52,778 nucleotides of DNA from an uncultured Candidatus Neoarthromitus sp. (GCA_937890765.1 CALADQ010000013.1:1-52778), one strand, 5' to 3'. Numbered from the stretch's first letter, positions 16,259-24,971 are shown. Numbers and translations: made by a program. The notes: generated from the letters alone by a model not told the origin.

Positions 16259-17100
16259 AGTATACATATCTTAAAAACACTCCTTTTGAAAATAAAGTTC
16301 TTAATGATATTAATTTTAAAATACACAAGGGTGAAATCATATCTATAATAGGTCATACTGGAAGTGGGAAGTCCACTTTAGTTCAATTAATGGACCTTCT
16401 TCTTAAAAAATTCTCTGGTGAAATAATAATAGATTCTTTAAGTTCTAATGATAAAAAAATTAAGCATTCCGATATTAGAAATAGGTTTGGTTTTTCTTTT
16501 CAATATCCTGAATATCAATTTTTTGAAGAAACTATTTATAAAGATATTTCTTTTTCTCTTAGGGTTAGGGGAGAAAGTGAATATATTATAAGAGAAAAAG
16601 TTAAAAATGCTATGAATACGGTATTTTTGGATTTTGAAAAATATAAAGATAAAAGTGCTTTTGAAATCAGTGGAGGAGAAAAAAGAAGAGTTTCTCTTGC
16701 ATCAATGTTGGTTATGGACCCTAAGTATATAATTTTGGATGAGCCTACTGTTGGTTTGGACCCTAAAACTAAAGAAGAAATTATTTCAATCATAGAGATT
16801 CTTAATAAAAAGTATAAAAAAACTATTATTTTAGTTACTCATATTATGGATTTGGTTTATAGAATTTCTCATAAAGTTATGCTTTTAAATAAAGGGAGAG
16901 TTATAAGTTTTGAAGATACTCTTAAGTTTTTTGAGAATAAAAAAATTTTAAATGAATATTCCATTGAAGAACCTTATTTGGTTAAGCTTAAAGGGAAACT
17001 TTTAGAAAATGGAATAAATATTTCTGAAAATGTTAGAACGATTTCTCAAATGGAGGAGGCTTTAAGTTTGTATTTTAAAAATAAGAGGAAAGATAAATGA
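16234..17100 (+). CDS. ecfA2: ECF transporter ATPase EcfA2 (CbiO-type)
   Basis: This is the second ATPase of the ECF module, 288 aa, pairing with EcfA1. Walker A GHTGSGKST, Q-loop FQYPEYQ, signature ISGGEKRR and Walker B with YIILDEPTVGLD are intact. The FQYPEYQFFEET stretch is typical of the A2 type. Its ATG overlaps the end of ecfA1, and its TGA stop overlaps the ecfT start (ATGA), so all three are translationally coupled. Confidence 0.93.
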   Translation: MSIEFKNVEYTYLKNTPFENKVLNDINFKIHKGEIISIIGHTGSGKSTLVQLMDLLLKKFSGEIIIDSLSSNDKKIKHSDIRNRFGFSFQYPEYQFFEETIYKDISFSLRVRGESEYIIREKVKNAMNTVFLDFEKYKDKSAFEISGGEKRRVSLASMLVMDPKYIILDEPTVGLDPKTKEEIISIIEILNKKYKKTIILVTHIMDLVYRISHKVMLLNKGRVISFEDTLKFFENKKILNEYSIEEPYLVKLKGKLLENGINISENVRTISQMEEALSLYFKNKRKDK

Positions 17101-17888
17101 TTGATAACATAATAATTGGGCAATACTTTAAAAATGATTCGTTTGTTCATAGGCTGGACCCTAGAACAAAAATAATATTAAATGTAATATATATTTTTGG
17201 AATATTTTTCACAAATACGTTGAAAGGATATTTAATTTATTTTTTGTTGGTGTTTTTTATATCTATAGCTTCAAAAATTAAATTTTATCATTTGTTAAAA
17301 GCTATAAAAACCATAAGTTTATTTATAATATTTACGTCTTTATTTAACATTTTTCTAATTAGGGATGGGGAAATTATTTTTAAGTTTGCTTTTATTGAAA
17401 TTTATGATAAGGCAATTTTAACTTCTTTGTTTATAAGTCTTAGAGTTATATTTTTAATAATAGGTTCTACGATTTTAACATTAACCACTTCTCCTGTTGA
17501 GCTTACAGATGGTTTTGAATTTTTAATGTCTCCACTTAGAAAATTTAAAATACCTGTAAGTGAAATATCACTTATGATTAGTATATCTCTTAGATTTATT
17601 CCAACGCTTTTAGATGAAACTGATAAGATTATAAAGGCTCAAAAGTCTAGGGGGGTTGATTTTGAAAGTGGAAGTATATTTAAACGTGTAAAAAATATAG
17701 TTCCTATTTTGATACCTTTGTTTGTTAATTCTTTCAGAAGAGCAGATGAGCTTGCTATTGCAATGGAGTCAAGGTGTTTTCAAAGTAGTGAGGAGAGATT
17801 TAAGTTTAGAGTGCTTAAGTTTTCAAAAAATGATTTTATAAGTTTTTTTGTTTTTACAATAGTTGTTATTTTAATTTCGTTTATATAA
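17097..17888 (+). CDS. ecfT: ECF transporter transmembrane subunit EcfT
   Basis: EcfT (263 aa) is the membrane scaffold linking both ATPases to interchangeable substrate-binding subunits. HRLDPRTKIILN near the start, several hydrophobic segments, and the two coupling motifs (KSRGVDF and MESRCF, both of the xRG/xRC type) identify the family. ATG 17097 overlaps the ecfA2 stop. Confidence 0.92.
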   Translation: MIDNIIIGQYFKNDSFVHRLDPRTKIILNVIYIFGIFFTNTLKGYLIYFLLVFFISIASKIKFYHLLKAIKTISLFIIFTSLFNIFLIRDGEIIFKFAFIEIYDKAILTSLFISLRVIFLIIGSTILTLTTSPVELTDGFEFLMSPLRKFKIPVSEISLMISISLRFIPTLLDETDKIIKAQKSRGVDFESGSIFKRVKNIVPILIPLFVNSFRRADELAIAMESRCFQSSEERFKFRVLKFSKNDFISFFVFTIVVILISFI

Positions 17889-17899
17889 GGTGAGTGATT

Positions 17900-18637
17900 T
17901 TGAAAAATATTTGTTTGAAAATTTCCTATTTAGGAACAAATTATTCTGGTTTTCAAAAACAGAAAAACTCCCTAACTATTCAGGAAAGTATTGAGAATTG
18001 TTTTTTTAAATTGTTTAATAGAGAAATAAATTTAATAGGATGTAGCAGAACGGACTCAGGAGTTCATGCGTACGAATATTATTGCAATTTTCATGTGGAA
18101 AATTTTAATGTTAACCATTTGAATATAATGAAAGCTCTTAATTCATTTCTTCCATATGATATAAGAATTTTGGATTGTTATTATTGCCAAAATGATTTTC
18201 ATTCTAGGTATGATGCTAAAATGAAAGAATATGAATACAGAATTTTTAATGGGGAAGTAATTTCTCCATTTATTTATGCAAATCATTTTCATTTTAAATA
18301 TTATTTGGATTTTTGTAAAATGAAAGAAGCTTGCAAATATTTTGAGGGAGAACATGATTTTAAAGGATTTATGACAAAAGGTTCTTCTGTTAAAAATACA
18401 GTTAGAACTATTTATAAAAGTACCCTTGAAAAGGAAAATGAAATTATAGTTTATAGGATTTTGGGAAATGGTTTTTTGTACAACATGGTTAGGATAATTG
18501 TTGGAACTTTAATTATGGTTGGTCAAAATAAAATAAATGCAAACGATATTCCTTTTATAATAAATTCTGGTGAGAGAAATAAAAGTGGTTTCGTTAGTGA
18601 AAGCAAGGGACTTTCGCTTAAAAAAGTTTTTTATTGA
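17900..18637 (+). CDS. truA: tRNA pseudouridine(38-40) synthase TruA
   Basis: TruA makes pseudouridine at positions 38-40 of the tRNA anticodon arm. The sequence shows LKISYLGTNYSGFQ, the catalytic aspartate in GCSRTDSGVHA (about residue 50) and GNGFLYNMVRIIVGTLI. The protein is about 245 aa, normal for the family. TTG 17900 is preferred; an in-frame GTG at 17894 lies on the aaggtgag ribosome site. Context ecfT-truA-rplM-rpsI is conserved in Firmicutes. Confidence 0.94.
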   Translation: MKNICLKISYLGTNYSGFQKQKNSLTIQESIENCFFKLFNREINLIGCSRTDSGVHAYEYYCNFHVENFNVNHLNIMKALNSFLPYDIRILDCYYCQNDFHSRYDAKMKEYEYRIFNGEVISPFIYANHFHFKYYLDFCKMKEACKYFEGEHDFKGFMTKGSSVKNTVRTIYKSTLEKENEIIVYRILGNGFLYNMVRIIVGTLIMVGQNKINANDIPFIINSGERNKSGFVSESKGLSLKKVFY

Positions 18638-18640
18638 TAA

Positions 18641-18669
18641 TTGACATGTAAGTTAAAGTTTATTATAAT
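18641..18669 (+). promoter_or_regulatory. Consensus sigma-A promoter of rplM-rpsI
   Basis: TTGACA (18641-18646) and TATAAT (18664-18669) are both perfect consensus hexamers with the ideal 17-base spacer. The promoter starts three bases after the truA stop and directs a leader of about 80 nt. Confidence 0.92.
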
Positions 18670-18697
18670 ACTAATGTTATATATAATTTGGAATAAC

Positions 18698-18722
18698 AAA
18701 TCCACTGCCCCGGATTTTTTTT
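18698..18722 (+). promoter_or_regulatory. Terminator-like hairpin in the rplM leader (possible attenuator)
   Basis: aaatcc (18698-18703) pairs with ggattt (18712-18717) around a C-rich loop, and the 3' arm runs into a block of eight Ts. It lies between the consensus promoter and the rplM ribosome site. L13 leaders are known regulatory RNAs in Firmicutes, but I cannot confirm that this matches the described class. Confidence 0.45.
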
Positions 18723-18754
18723 ATAAATTGATATCATTTTTACAGGAGGATGTT

Positions 18755-19189
18755 ATGAAGTCATATTTGCCAAAACAAGATGAAATTAAAAAAGAATGGT
18801 ATGTTGTTGACGTAGAAGGTATGGTTTTAGGAAGAGCAGCAAGCCAAATAGCTTCTATTTTAAGAGGAAAACATAAACCAGAGTTTACTCCTAACATGGA
18901 TTTAGGTGATTTTGTAATAGTAGTTAATGCTGATAAAATTGTTTTAACAGGTAAGAAGTTGGAACAAAAAATGTATAGACATCATTCGCAATATCCAGGA
19001 GGGCTTAAAGAAATTTCTTACAAAAAGTTTTTGGATAAGAAACCTGAGTTTTTGTTTTATGAGGCTGTAAGAAGAATGCTTCCAAGTGGTCCACTTGCAA
19101 AAAGCCAAATTAAAAAGCTTAAAGTGTTTAAAGGTAGTGAGCACAATCACCAAGCACAAAATCCTAAAGAGTTGAAATTGAAGTACTAA
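18755..19189 (+). CDS. rplM: 50S ribosomal protein L13
   Basis: L13 (144 aa) is an early assembly protein of the 50S subunit. KKEWYVVDVEGMVLGRAAS, LRGKHKPEFTPNMDLGDFV and MYRHHSQYPGGLKE are diagnostic. ATG 18755 follows caggagga. The frame is open upstream to a TTG at 18641, but that codon is the -35 box of the promoter, so the longer form cannot be made from it. Confidence 0.96.
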   Translation: MKSYLPKQDEIKKEWYVVDVEGMVLGRAASQIASILRGKHKPEFTPNMDLGDFVIVVNADKIVLTGKKLEQKMYRHHSQYPGGLKEISYKKFLDKKPEFLFYEAVRRMLPSGPLAKSQIKKLKVFKGSEHNHQAQNPKELKLKY

Positions 19190-19212
19190 TTTGTGGAAGG
19201 AGGCATTGATTT

Positions 19213-19605
19213 ATGAGTAAAATTCAATATATGGGAACAGGAAGAAGAAAGAAATCTGTGGCGAGGGTTTTTTTAGTTCCAGGTAACGGGAATGTTGTTA
19301 TAAATAAAAGAAGTATGGATGATTACTTCGGTTTAGATACCTTAAAGTACATAGTAAACCAACCACTTGTTTTAACTGATACGTTATCAAGATATGATGT
19401 TAAAGTTAATGTTCATGGTGGAGGATTTACAGGTCAAGCTGGAGCTATAAGACATGGTATATCAAGAGCACTTGTTAAGGCTGATGAGAATTTAAGAGCG
19501 ATTCTTAAAAAGGAAGGATTCTTAACAAGGGATTCAAGAATGAAGGAAAGAAAGAAATACGGATTGAAGAAGGCTAGAAGAGCTCCTCAATTTTCAAAAA
19601 GATAA
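19213..19605 (+). CDS. rpsI: 30S ribosomal protein S9
   Basis: S9 (130 aa) reaches into the decoding centre with its C-terminal tail contacting P-site tRNA. The tail here ends ARRAPQFSKR, with the conserved terminal lysine-arginine. GTGRRKKSVARVFLVPG and HGGGFTGQAGAIRHGISRAL are also typical. It is co-transcribed with rplM (23-bp gap). Confidence 0.97.
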   Translation: MSKIQYMGTGRRKKSVARVFLVPGNGNVVINKRSMDDYFGLDTLKYIVNQPLVLTDTLSRYDVKVNVHGGGFTGQAGAIRHGISRALVKADENLRAILKKEGFLTRDSRMKERKKYGLKKARRAPQFSKR

Positions 19606-19614
19606 TTTTTCAAA

Positions 19615-19644
19615 AGTTCAAACAATTTTGTTTGGGCTTTTTTT
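19615..19644 (+). terminator. Rho-independent terminator after rpsI
   Basis: agttcaaac (19615-19623) pairs with gtttgggct (19630-19638), with two G-U pairs, a 6-base loop and then seven Ts. It closes the rplM-rpsI unit. Confidence 0.85.
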
Positions 19645-19714
19645 GTTTACATAAAATTAAATTAAAGTGTGAAACATAAAGGAGAAGGAAATTTTAAAAT
19701 TAAGGGGAGTTAAA

Positions 19715-20398
19715 ATGAAAATATGCAAATTAATGGCCTTTTTGTTTTTAAGCTTGGTTATTTGTTTTGCTTTGAGAGTTAAGGTTGAAGGAGGAGAAAA
19801 TCAAAAAATAATATTAATTGACCCAGGACATGGTGGAATTGATGGTGGAGCTGTTTCTTTATCTAACACGCTAGAAAAAAATTTGAATTTGGAAATATCT
19901 CTAAAGCTTAAAGAAATGTTAAGCAATGAGGGGTATAAAGTTTTTATGACTAGAGAAGAGGATGTTTCTCTTTCGGAAAATTCAAATGTTAAACAAAAAA
20001 AACGTGAAGATTTAAATAAGAGATGTGCTATGAAACGACAGGTAGGATGTGATATTTTTATGAGCATACATATGAACAAATTTAATGATTCGTCAGTTAG
20101 TGGTTCTCAAGTTTGGTATCCTATTGATAGTCAAGAGAGCAAAAAATTATCCGAATGTCTTCAAAATAGTTTTGTTAAAAATTTAAATCAAAAAGATAAT
20201 AGGAAACCTAAGGGTGTTAAAAATGATTATGTAATTTTGAGAGATGGTTATGAAAAAGCTTCCGTAATAGTTGAGTGTGGTTTTATATCTAATCAAGAGG
20301 AAGAGAATAAATTAAAAAGTGAACAATATCAAATGGAGTTGTGTCGTGCTATGGTTATAGGCATCAAAAATTATTTTAATGGAGGTAATTTAAATTGA
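19715..20398 (+). CDS. cwlD: N-acetylmuramoyl-L-alanine amidase, CwlD-type (Amidase_3)
   Basis: This is a zinc amidase cleaving the lactyl-peptide bond of peptidoglycan, 227 aa with an N-terminal hydrophobic signal sequence (about residues 1-26). Zinc-ligand regions are IDPGHGG (His39), the glutamate in NTLEKNLN, SIHMNKF, and the catalytic VECGFISN. CwlD prepares muramic-delta-lactam in spore cortex. In B. subtilis cwlD also lies just downstream of rplM-rpsI, so both length and position favour CwlD over a vegetative amidase. Its stop overlaps the next start (TTGA). Confidence 0.87.
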   Translation: MKICKLMAFLFLSLVICFALRVKVEGGENQKIILIDPGHGGIDGGAVSLSNTLEKNLNLEISLKLKEMLSNEGYKVFMTREEDVSLSENSNVKQKKREDLNKRCAMKRQVGCDIFMSIHMNKFNDSSVSGSQVWYPIDSQESKKLSECLQNSFVKNLNQKDNRKPKGVKNDYVILRDGYEKASVIVECGFISNQEEENKLKSEQYQMELCRAMVIGIKNYFNGGNLN

Positions 20399-20904
20399 TT
20401 TTTAATTTTAAAGGAAAGATTCAATCAAATATTTTTGTGGATAATTTGTTGTCAAAATCTGCAGGGAATATAGTTGTTATAAGGCCTATTTATTACAAAG
20501 AAGTTAAAAAATCTGAAGTGTCCTTATCCATTTTAAATTTAATAATAGGAAAATTAGAATCTTTATACGGAGAAGAAATGACTTTTAAAATGGTTATGAG
20601 TGATGATGATGGCCCATTGGTTTTTGTAGTTATAAATAAGGACTCTTTCGATTTAAAACATGATATGTCTTTGTTTGAAGATGAGGACGAATTAGGAAAA
20701 GTTGCTGTCTACATGATATACGACAAAATAGAAAATAGATTTATAAAAAGAAGCGAAGCTAATATGGATTTTAGAGCTTGTCCAATATGTGGTGACGAAT
20801 ATATTAATTGTGATATAACGCATAAGCATGGAAGAGAAGATGTAATTCAATATTTAAGTGGAAAATATTCCGAATTAAGAAAGGGATTTTTCTCTTTTGT
20901 ATGA
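20395..20904 (+). CDS. CitX-like protein (holo-ACP synthase/citrate lyase family), orphan
   Basis: The product has 169 aa. The C-terminal part (residues about 105-155) resembles CitX, the phosphoribosyl-dephospho-CoA transferase that charges the citrate lyase acyl carrier protein. It shows an R-x-C-x-x-C-G motif (FRACPICG), then a cysteine about seven residues later and a histidine-glutamate helix (HKHGREDVIQYL). The N-terminal half is less recognisable. No citrate lyase gene is nearby, and the gene is coupled to cwlD by a TTGA overlap. It may act on another carrier or have a different role. The family assignment is from memory of the motif and is tentative. Confidence 0.45.
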   Translation: MIFNFKGKIQSNIFVDNLLSKSAGNIVVIRPIYYKEVKKSEVSLSILNLIIGKLESLYGEEMTFKMVMSDDDGPLVFVVINKDSFDLKHDMSLFEDEDELGKVAVYMIYDKIENRFIKRSEANMDFRACPICGDEYINCDITHKHGREDVIQYLSGKYSELRKGFFSFV

Positions 20905-20912
20905 TAATTATG

Positions 20913-21025
20913 AGTTGAATTTATTAAATAAAAGATTTACACTAATTATTGTAAAAATAGTTATATATTCATTGGGAAAAGTGTATCTATTTAAGAATTA
21001 AAATTTATTTTTATTAAATTCAACT
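20913..21025 (+). promoter_or_regulatory. Long-range inverted repeat in the ptsI upstream region
   Basis: agttgaattta (20913-20923) is the exact reverse complement of taaattcaact (21015-21025), enclosing about 90 AT-rich bases. It could be a transcript leader fold or an operator pair. No clear promoter was found in this gap; TTTACA at 20936-20941 is a weak -35 candidate. Confidence 0.4.
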
Positions 21026-21036
21026 TATAGTTTTTT

Positions 21037-21060
21037 AAAACAATATTCATTGTTTTGTTT
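21037..21060 (+). promoter_or_regulatory. Hairpin just before the ptsI ribosome site
   Basis: aaaacaat (21037-21044) and attgtttt (21049-21056) form a perfect 8-bp stem with a 4-base loop, followed by a T-rich stretch, 8 bases before aggagg (21065-21070). It looks like a weak terminator or attenuator for ptsI. Confidence 0.45.
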
Positions 21061-21082
21061 ATTTAGGAGGATAGCTTAAATT

Positions 21083-22708
21083 ATGGTTAAAGGTATTGCG
21101 GCATCTAAGGGTTATGCTGTAGGAAAAGTTTTTATAAAAAAAGATATAAAAATAAAGATTAATAACTTGAAAATAGAAAATATTGATGAAGAAATGATTA
21201 AGCTTGAAGGTGCTCTTGAGAAAACAAGATATCAATTGGAATTTTTAAGAGAAAAAATAAAAAAGGAAGTTGGAAAAGAAGAGTCTTTAGTTTTTGAAAG
21301 TCATCAACTTATACTTGAAGATCCAGAATTTGTTGATAAAGCTAAAGAAATCATAAAAAAAGATAGTGTTAGTGCTGATTTCGCTATTGACAGTGTGAAA
21401 AAAGAACTCGTTGCTGTTATGGAAAGTATTGACGATGAGTATATGAGAGAGAGAGCAGATGACATAAAAGATGTTTCAGATAGAATTATAAGAAATCTTT
21501 TAGGAATACAAGGAGAAGTTACTATAAGCGAAAATAATACAATTGTTGTTGCTCATGATTTAACTCCTTCAGATACTGCACAACTAGATAAAAGTAAAGT
21601 TTGTGCTTTTTTAACCAATATTGGTGGAAGAACTTCACATGCTGTTATAATGGCAAGAACTATGGAAATACCAGCAATTGTTGGAATGAATAATATAACT
21701 TCGCTTGTTAAAGATGGAGATACTTTATTGGTTGATGGTGTTAGTGGGATTGTTGTAATAAATCCTTCTGAATCTCAAGTTAAGGAATTTGAAGTTAAGA
21801 TAAATGAATTTAAAGAAGAGAAGGAAAAATTAACAAAGCTTAAAGATGTTAAAATATATGATAAAAATAATAGGCACATAGAGGTATGTGGTAATATAGG
21901 TTCGCCTAATGATGTTTCTCAAGTTTTGGAAAATGGAGGAAACGGAATAGGTTTATTTAGAACGGAATTTTTGTATATGGATAGAAGTACTATGCCTAGT
22001 GAAGAAGAACAATTTAATTCTTATAAAATAGTTTTGGAGAAAATGGGAGAAAAACCTGTTGTAATTAGAACTCTAGACATTGGAGGAGATAAGAAATTAG
22101 ATTATTTAGACTTAGGCGAAGAGATGAACCCGTTTTTAGGTTGTAGAGCTATAAGACTTTGTTTAGATAGAGTTGATATTTTTAAAGTTCAATTGAGAGC
22201 TTTGCTTAGAGCTTCCAAATATGGAAATCTTAAAATAATGTTTCCTATGATTGCATCTTTTGAAGAATTAAGACAAGCTAAGAAAATTTTACAAGAATGT
22301 AAAGAGGAACTTGTTAAAGAAGGTTTTGAAGTAAGCGATTCAATTGAAATTGGAATAATGGTTGAAATTCCAGCGGCTGCAATTTCTGCACGGGAATTTG
22401 CTAAAGAAGTTGATTTCTTTTCCATTGGTACAAATGATTTAATTCAATATGTTTTGGCTTGTGATAGGATGAATGAAAAAGTTTCTTACTTGTACGATCC
22501 AATGCATCCTTCTGTTTTATCTCTTATAAAAATGACCATAGACGGAGCTCATGCTGAAGGAAAATGGGTTGGAATGTGTGGAGAAATGGCTGGAGATGAA
22601 GAATTTATTCCTACTCTTTTAGAATACGGATTAGATGAATTTTCAATGTCAGCAACTTCAATTTTATCAGCCAAAAAACAGATTTTAAGCATATTAGAAA
22701 ATAAATAA
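21083..22708 (+). CDS. ptsI: Phosphoenolpyruvate-protein phosphotransferase (PTS Enzyme I)
   Basis: Enzyme I moves phosphate from PEP to HPr, feeding all PTS sugar uptake. The protein has 541 aa, slightly shorter than the usual 570 or so. The phosphorylated histidine is His186 in GGRTSHAVIMAR. The PEP-binding barrel shows GIGLFRTEFLYM, RTLDIGGDKK, FMIPM-like MFPMIA and SIGTNDLIQYVLACDR, and the GMCGEMAG end is intact. No ptsH is adjacent. Start ATG 21083 follows taggagga. iadA and trxA follow on the same strand. Confidence 0.95.
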   Translation: MVKGIAASKGYAVGKVFIKKDIKIKINNLKIENIDEEMIKLEGALEKTRYQLEFLREKIKKEVGKEESLVFESHQLILEDPEFVDKAKEIIKKDSVSADFAIDSVKKELVAVMESIDDEYMRERADDIKDVSDRIIRNLLGIQGEVTISENNTIVVAHDLTPSDTAQLDKSKVCAFLTNIGGRTSHAVIMARTMEIPAIVGMNNITSLVKDGDTLLVDGVSGIVVINPSESQVKEFEVKINEFKEEKEKLTKLKDVKIYDKNNRHIEVCGNIGSPNDVSQVLENGGNGIGLFRTEFLYMDRSTMPSEEEQFNSYKIVLEKMGEKPVVIRTLDIGGDKKLDYLDLGEEMNPFLGCRAIRLCLDRVDIFKVQLRALLRASKYGNLKIMFPMIASFEELRQAKKILQECKEELVKEGFEVSDSIEIGIMVEIPAAAISAREFAKEVDFFSIGTNDLIQYVLACDRMNEKVSYLYDPMHPSVLSLIKMTIDGAHAEGKWVGMCGEMAGDEEFIPTLLEYGLDEFSMSATSILSAKKQILSILENK

Positions 22709-22738
22709 AATATTCATTTTAAATGAAGGTGAAAAGAT

Positions 22739-23917
22739 ATGGTAACCATTATAAAAAATGTTGAAATTTATTCGCCCGAATATTTAGGAAAGAAAGATGT
22801 TGTTTTTTTATTTGATAAGATAGAAGGTATTTACGATAAGATAAATGATATTAATCCTTTAATAGAGTGTGAAGTAATAGATGGAAGCGATTTTATTATG
22901 TTTCCAGGTTTAATAGATTCTCATGTTCATATAACAGGTGGAGGTGGAGAGGCTGGTTTTAAAAGCAGAACTCCAGAAGTAAATGTTGTTGATTTAGTAA
23001 CTTGTGGAATAACTACTGTCGTAGGTTGTTTAGGTACTGATAGCGTTTGTAGAAACATGAGCAATTTATTAGCTAAGGCCTATGGACTTGAAGAAGAAGG
23101 AGTAAATAGTTATATTTACACAGGTTCTTATGAAATACCTGTTAAAACTTTGATTGGAGATGTAAAAAGCGATTTAATGTTAATTCCTAAAATAATTGGA
23201 GTTGGTGAAATTGCTTTGTCTGATTACAGATCTTCTAAACCTACTTTTGAAGAATTTTTAAAAATAATTCACAGTGCTAAAGTGGGTGGACTTTTGTCAA
23301 AGAAAAAAGGTGTTGTTCATATTCACATTGGAGATTCAAAAGAAGGATTGAAATATTTATTTGATATTTGTATGAATAAAGATATTTCACTTTCTCAACT
23401 TATACCAACTCATGTTAATAGAAATAGGGAACTTTTGGATTCAGCGATAGAATACGGAATTAAGGGTGGATATTTTGATTTAACAAGTAGCTACGTTAGA
23501 GGTGTAGATGAAGAAGAGAAGCTTAGAATAAGTAGAATAATACCGGAAATAATTTCAAAAGGTGTTGATGTTACTCACATAACTTGTTCTTCTGATTCAC
23601 AAGGAAGTCTTCCTATAGTTAATTCTAATGGTGAATTTGTTGGTATAGGAATAGGAAAAGCAAGTTCACTCTATAGAGAAATAAGAGAACTTCTTATGTA
23701 TTCAGATGTTCCTAAAAATACAATAATATCTTTTGTAACGAAGAACGTTGCGAATATTTTAGGGCTTGAGCATAAAGGAGAAATAAAGAAACATAAAGAT
23801 GCAGATGCTATTTTAGTTGATAATCAAAACTTTGATATTAAATATGTTTTTTCGAGAGGTAAGAAATTAATTGATAGTGGAAAGTTAGTAATGAAAGAAA
23901 CTTTTATTAAGGAGTGA
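22739..23917 (+). CDS. iadA: Beta-aspartyl (isoaspartyl) dipeptidase
   Basis: This is an amidohydrolase that hydrolyses isoaspartyl dipeptides released from damaged proteins, 392 aa. The HxH metal motif is at His62-His64 in FPGLIDSHVHITGGGGE. Family-specific blocks are GITTVVGCLGTDSV, IGVGEIALSDYRSS, HIHIGDS, PTHVNRN and DVTHITCSSDSQGSLP. It lies 30 bp after ptsI, with a gaaggtg ribosome site. The substrate is inferred from the family. Confidence 0.9.
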   Translation: MVTIIKNVEIYSPEYLGKKDVVFLFDKIEGIYDKINDINPLIECEVIDGSDFIMFPGLIDSHVHITGGGGEAGFKSRTPEVNVVDLVTCGITTVVGCLGTDSVCRNMSNLLAKAYGLEEEGVNSYIYTGSYEIPVKTLIGDVKSDLMLIPKIIGVGEIALSDYRSSKPTFEEFLKIIHSAKVGGLLSKKKGVVHIHIGDSKEGLKYLFDICMNKDISLSQLIPTHVNRNRELLDSAIEYGIKGGYFDLTSSYVRGVDEEEKLRISRIIPEIISKGVDVTHITCSSDSQGSLPIVNSNGEFVGIGIGKASSLYREIRELLMYSDVPKNTIISFVTKNVANILGLEHKGEIKKHKDADAILVDNQNFDIKYVFSRGKKLIDSGKLVMKETFIKE

Positions 23918-23923
23918 AGTTTT

Positions 23924-24232
23924 ATGGTAATGGTAGATGATTTGAATTTTTCAAAAGAGGTTTTAGAATTTGGTGGAATCGTATTGGTGGATTTTTATGC
24001 TGATTGGTGCGGTCCGTGTAAATCCTTTTCACCAATATTTGAGGAATTTTCTAATGAAAATGAAAATGTTAAGTGCGTTAAAGTTAATGTTGATAAGTCC
24101 ACAATAGCTAAAAATTATAAAGTTATGAACATACCAACTACTATTTTATTTAAAAATGGTGAAATGAAAGATAGAGCTTTAGGAGTGTTACAAAAAAGAG
24201 ATTTAGTTGAATTTGTAAACAAACACAAGTAA
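23924..24232 (+). CDS. trxA: Thioredoxin
   Basis: This is a cytoplasmic thiol-disulfide oxidoreductase of 102 aa. The active site WCGPC has its cysteines at residues 29 and 32, and the cis-proline is in MNIPTTILF. It begins 6 bp after iadA, so it is probably co-transcribed. A strong terminator follows. No thioredoxin reductase lies in the window. Confidence 0.93.
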   Translation: MVMVDDLNFSKEVLEFGGIVLVDFYADWCGPCKSFSPIFEEFSNENENVKCVKVNVDKSTIAKNYKVMNIPTTILFKNGEMKDRALGVLQKRDLVEFVNKHK

Positions 24233-24260
24233 AAAGATGCTAGAGATTCTAGCATCTTTT
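24232..24260. terminator. Bidirectional terminator between trxA and the convergent 24264 gene
   Basis: Thirteen perfect base pairs (aaaagatgctaga at 24232-24244, tctagcatctttt at 24248-24260) enclose a 3-base loop. A-rich and T-rich flanks let it work for both converging genes. Confidence 0.92.
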
Positions 24261-24263
24261 ATT

Positions 24264-24971
24264 TTATATATGAATGTAATCTGTTAATACTGAATTTATT
24301 TCTTCTTGGACTTCATTTAATGTTGTTTTAAGTGAATAGAAATTTTCCTTTAAAGAATCTTCGTCATCTATTTCGTTCACGATGTTATTAAACAAAAGAA
24401 CTTTTTCATTTAATTCTATATTTGAATAATTTCCCTGTGAATTTTCTATAGCTATAATAGAATAATTTACTATTTCGCAAATATTTTTCAACTCGTATTT
24501 AATTTGCTCTATATCCTTTCCACTTAAAATATTTTCCAAACTTTCCCCTTGAATATATTGATTCGTTAAATAACAGAATAAAACATTTGATTTTAAAAAT
24601 TTTTGTTCTATTTTAGAATTAACAACTGAATAAGGATAATTCACAATTTCATTTATCAAGTTTTTAATTTCTGATTTTTGTTTGCTAATGTTGAAATATA
24701 AAGAAGAATTTTTAACGTCATTAATTTCTAATCCTTTCTTGAATATGAAATTGTACTTGTTGTACAAGCTAACCAAAAGTTCAGCCATCTCTTCTTTTTG
24801 ATTTCTCTTTGTGTTTTTATTTTCAATGTTAAATATATTTAAAGGAACGCTTAATTCCTTTTCTTTCACGTCAATTATAGGCAAAGCTTGAGCGCTATAT
24901 GTTATATAGGGAAACGTAGTTGTAAGAGCACCTATAGACAAGCCCAATGCTAAATTTTTTAATTTTTTCAT
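24264..24971 (-). CDS. Exported protein of unknown function
   Basis: I do not recognise this 235-aa protein. It has a clear signal peptide (MKKLKNLALGLSIGALTTTF..., with a likely cleavage after SAQA near residue 29). The mature part is lysine/glutamate/asparagine-rich, predicted mostly helical, with no repeats or cysteine pattern. The start is ATG 24971, because ATG 24977 lies on the ggagg ribosome site. It is 76 bases downstream of another unknown membrane-anchored helical gene on the same strand, and the two may form an operon. Confidence 0.75.
   Translation of the reverse strand: MKKLKNLALGLSIGALTTTFPYITYSAQALPIIDVKEKELSVPLNIFNIENKNTKRNQKEEMAELLVSLYNKYNFIFKKGLEINDVKNSSLYFNISKQKSEIKNLINEIVNYPYSVVNSKIEQKFLKSNVLFCYLTNQYIQGESLENILSGKDIEQIKYELKNICEIVNYSIIAIENSQGNYSNIELNEKVLLFNNIVNEIDDEDSLKENFYSLKTTLNEVQEEINSVLTDYIHI

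Noticed and set aside
18641..18754. N-terminal extension of L13 from TTG 18641
   Set aside because: The TTG is the -35 box of a perfect promoter, and the strong ribosome site and family start are at ATG 18755.
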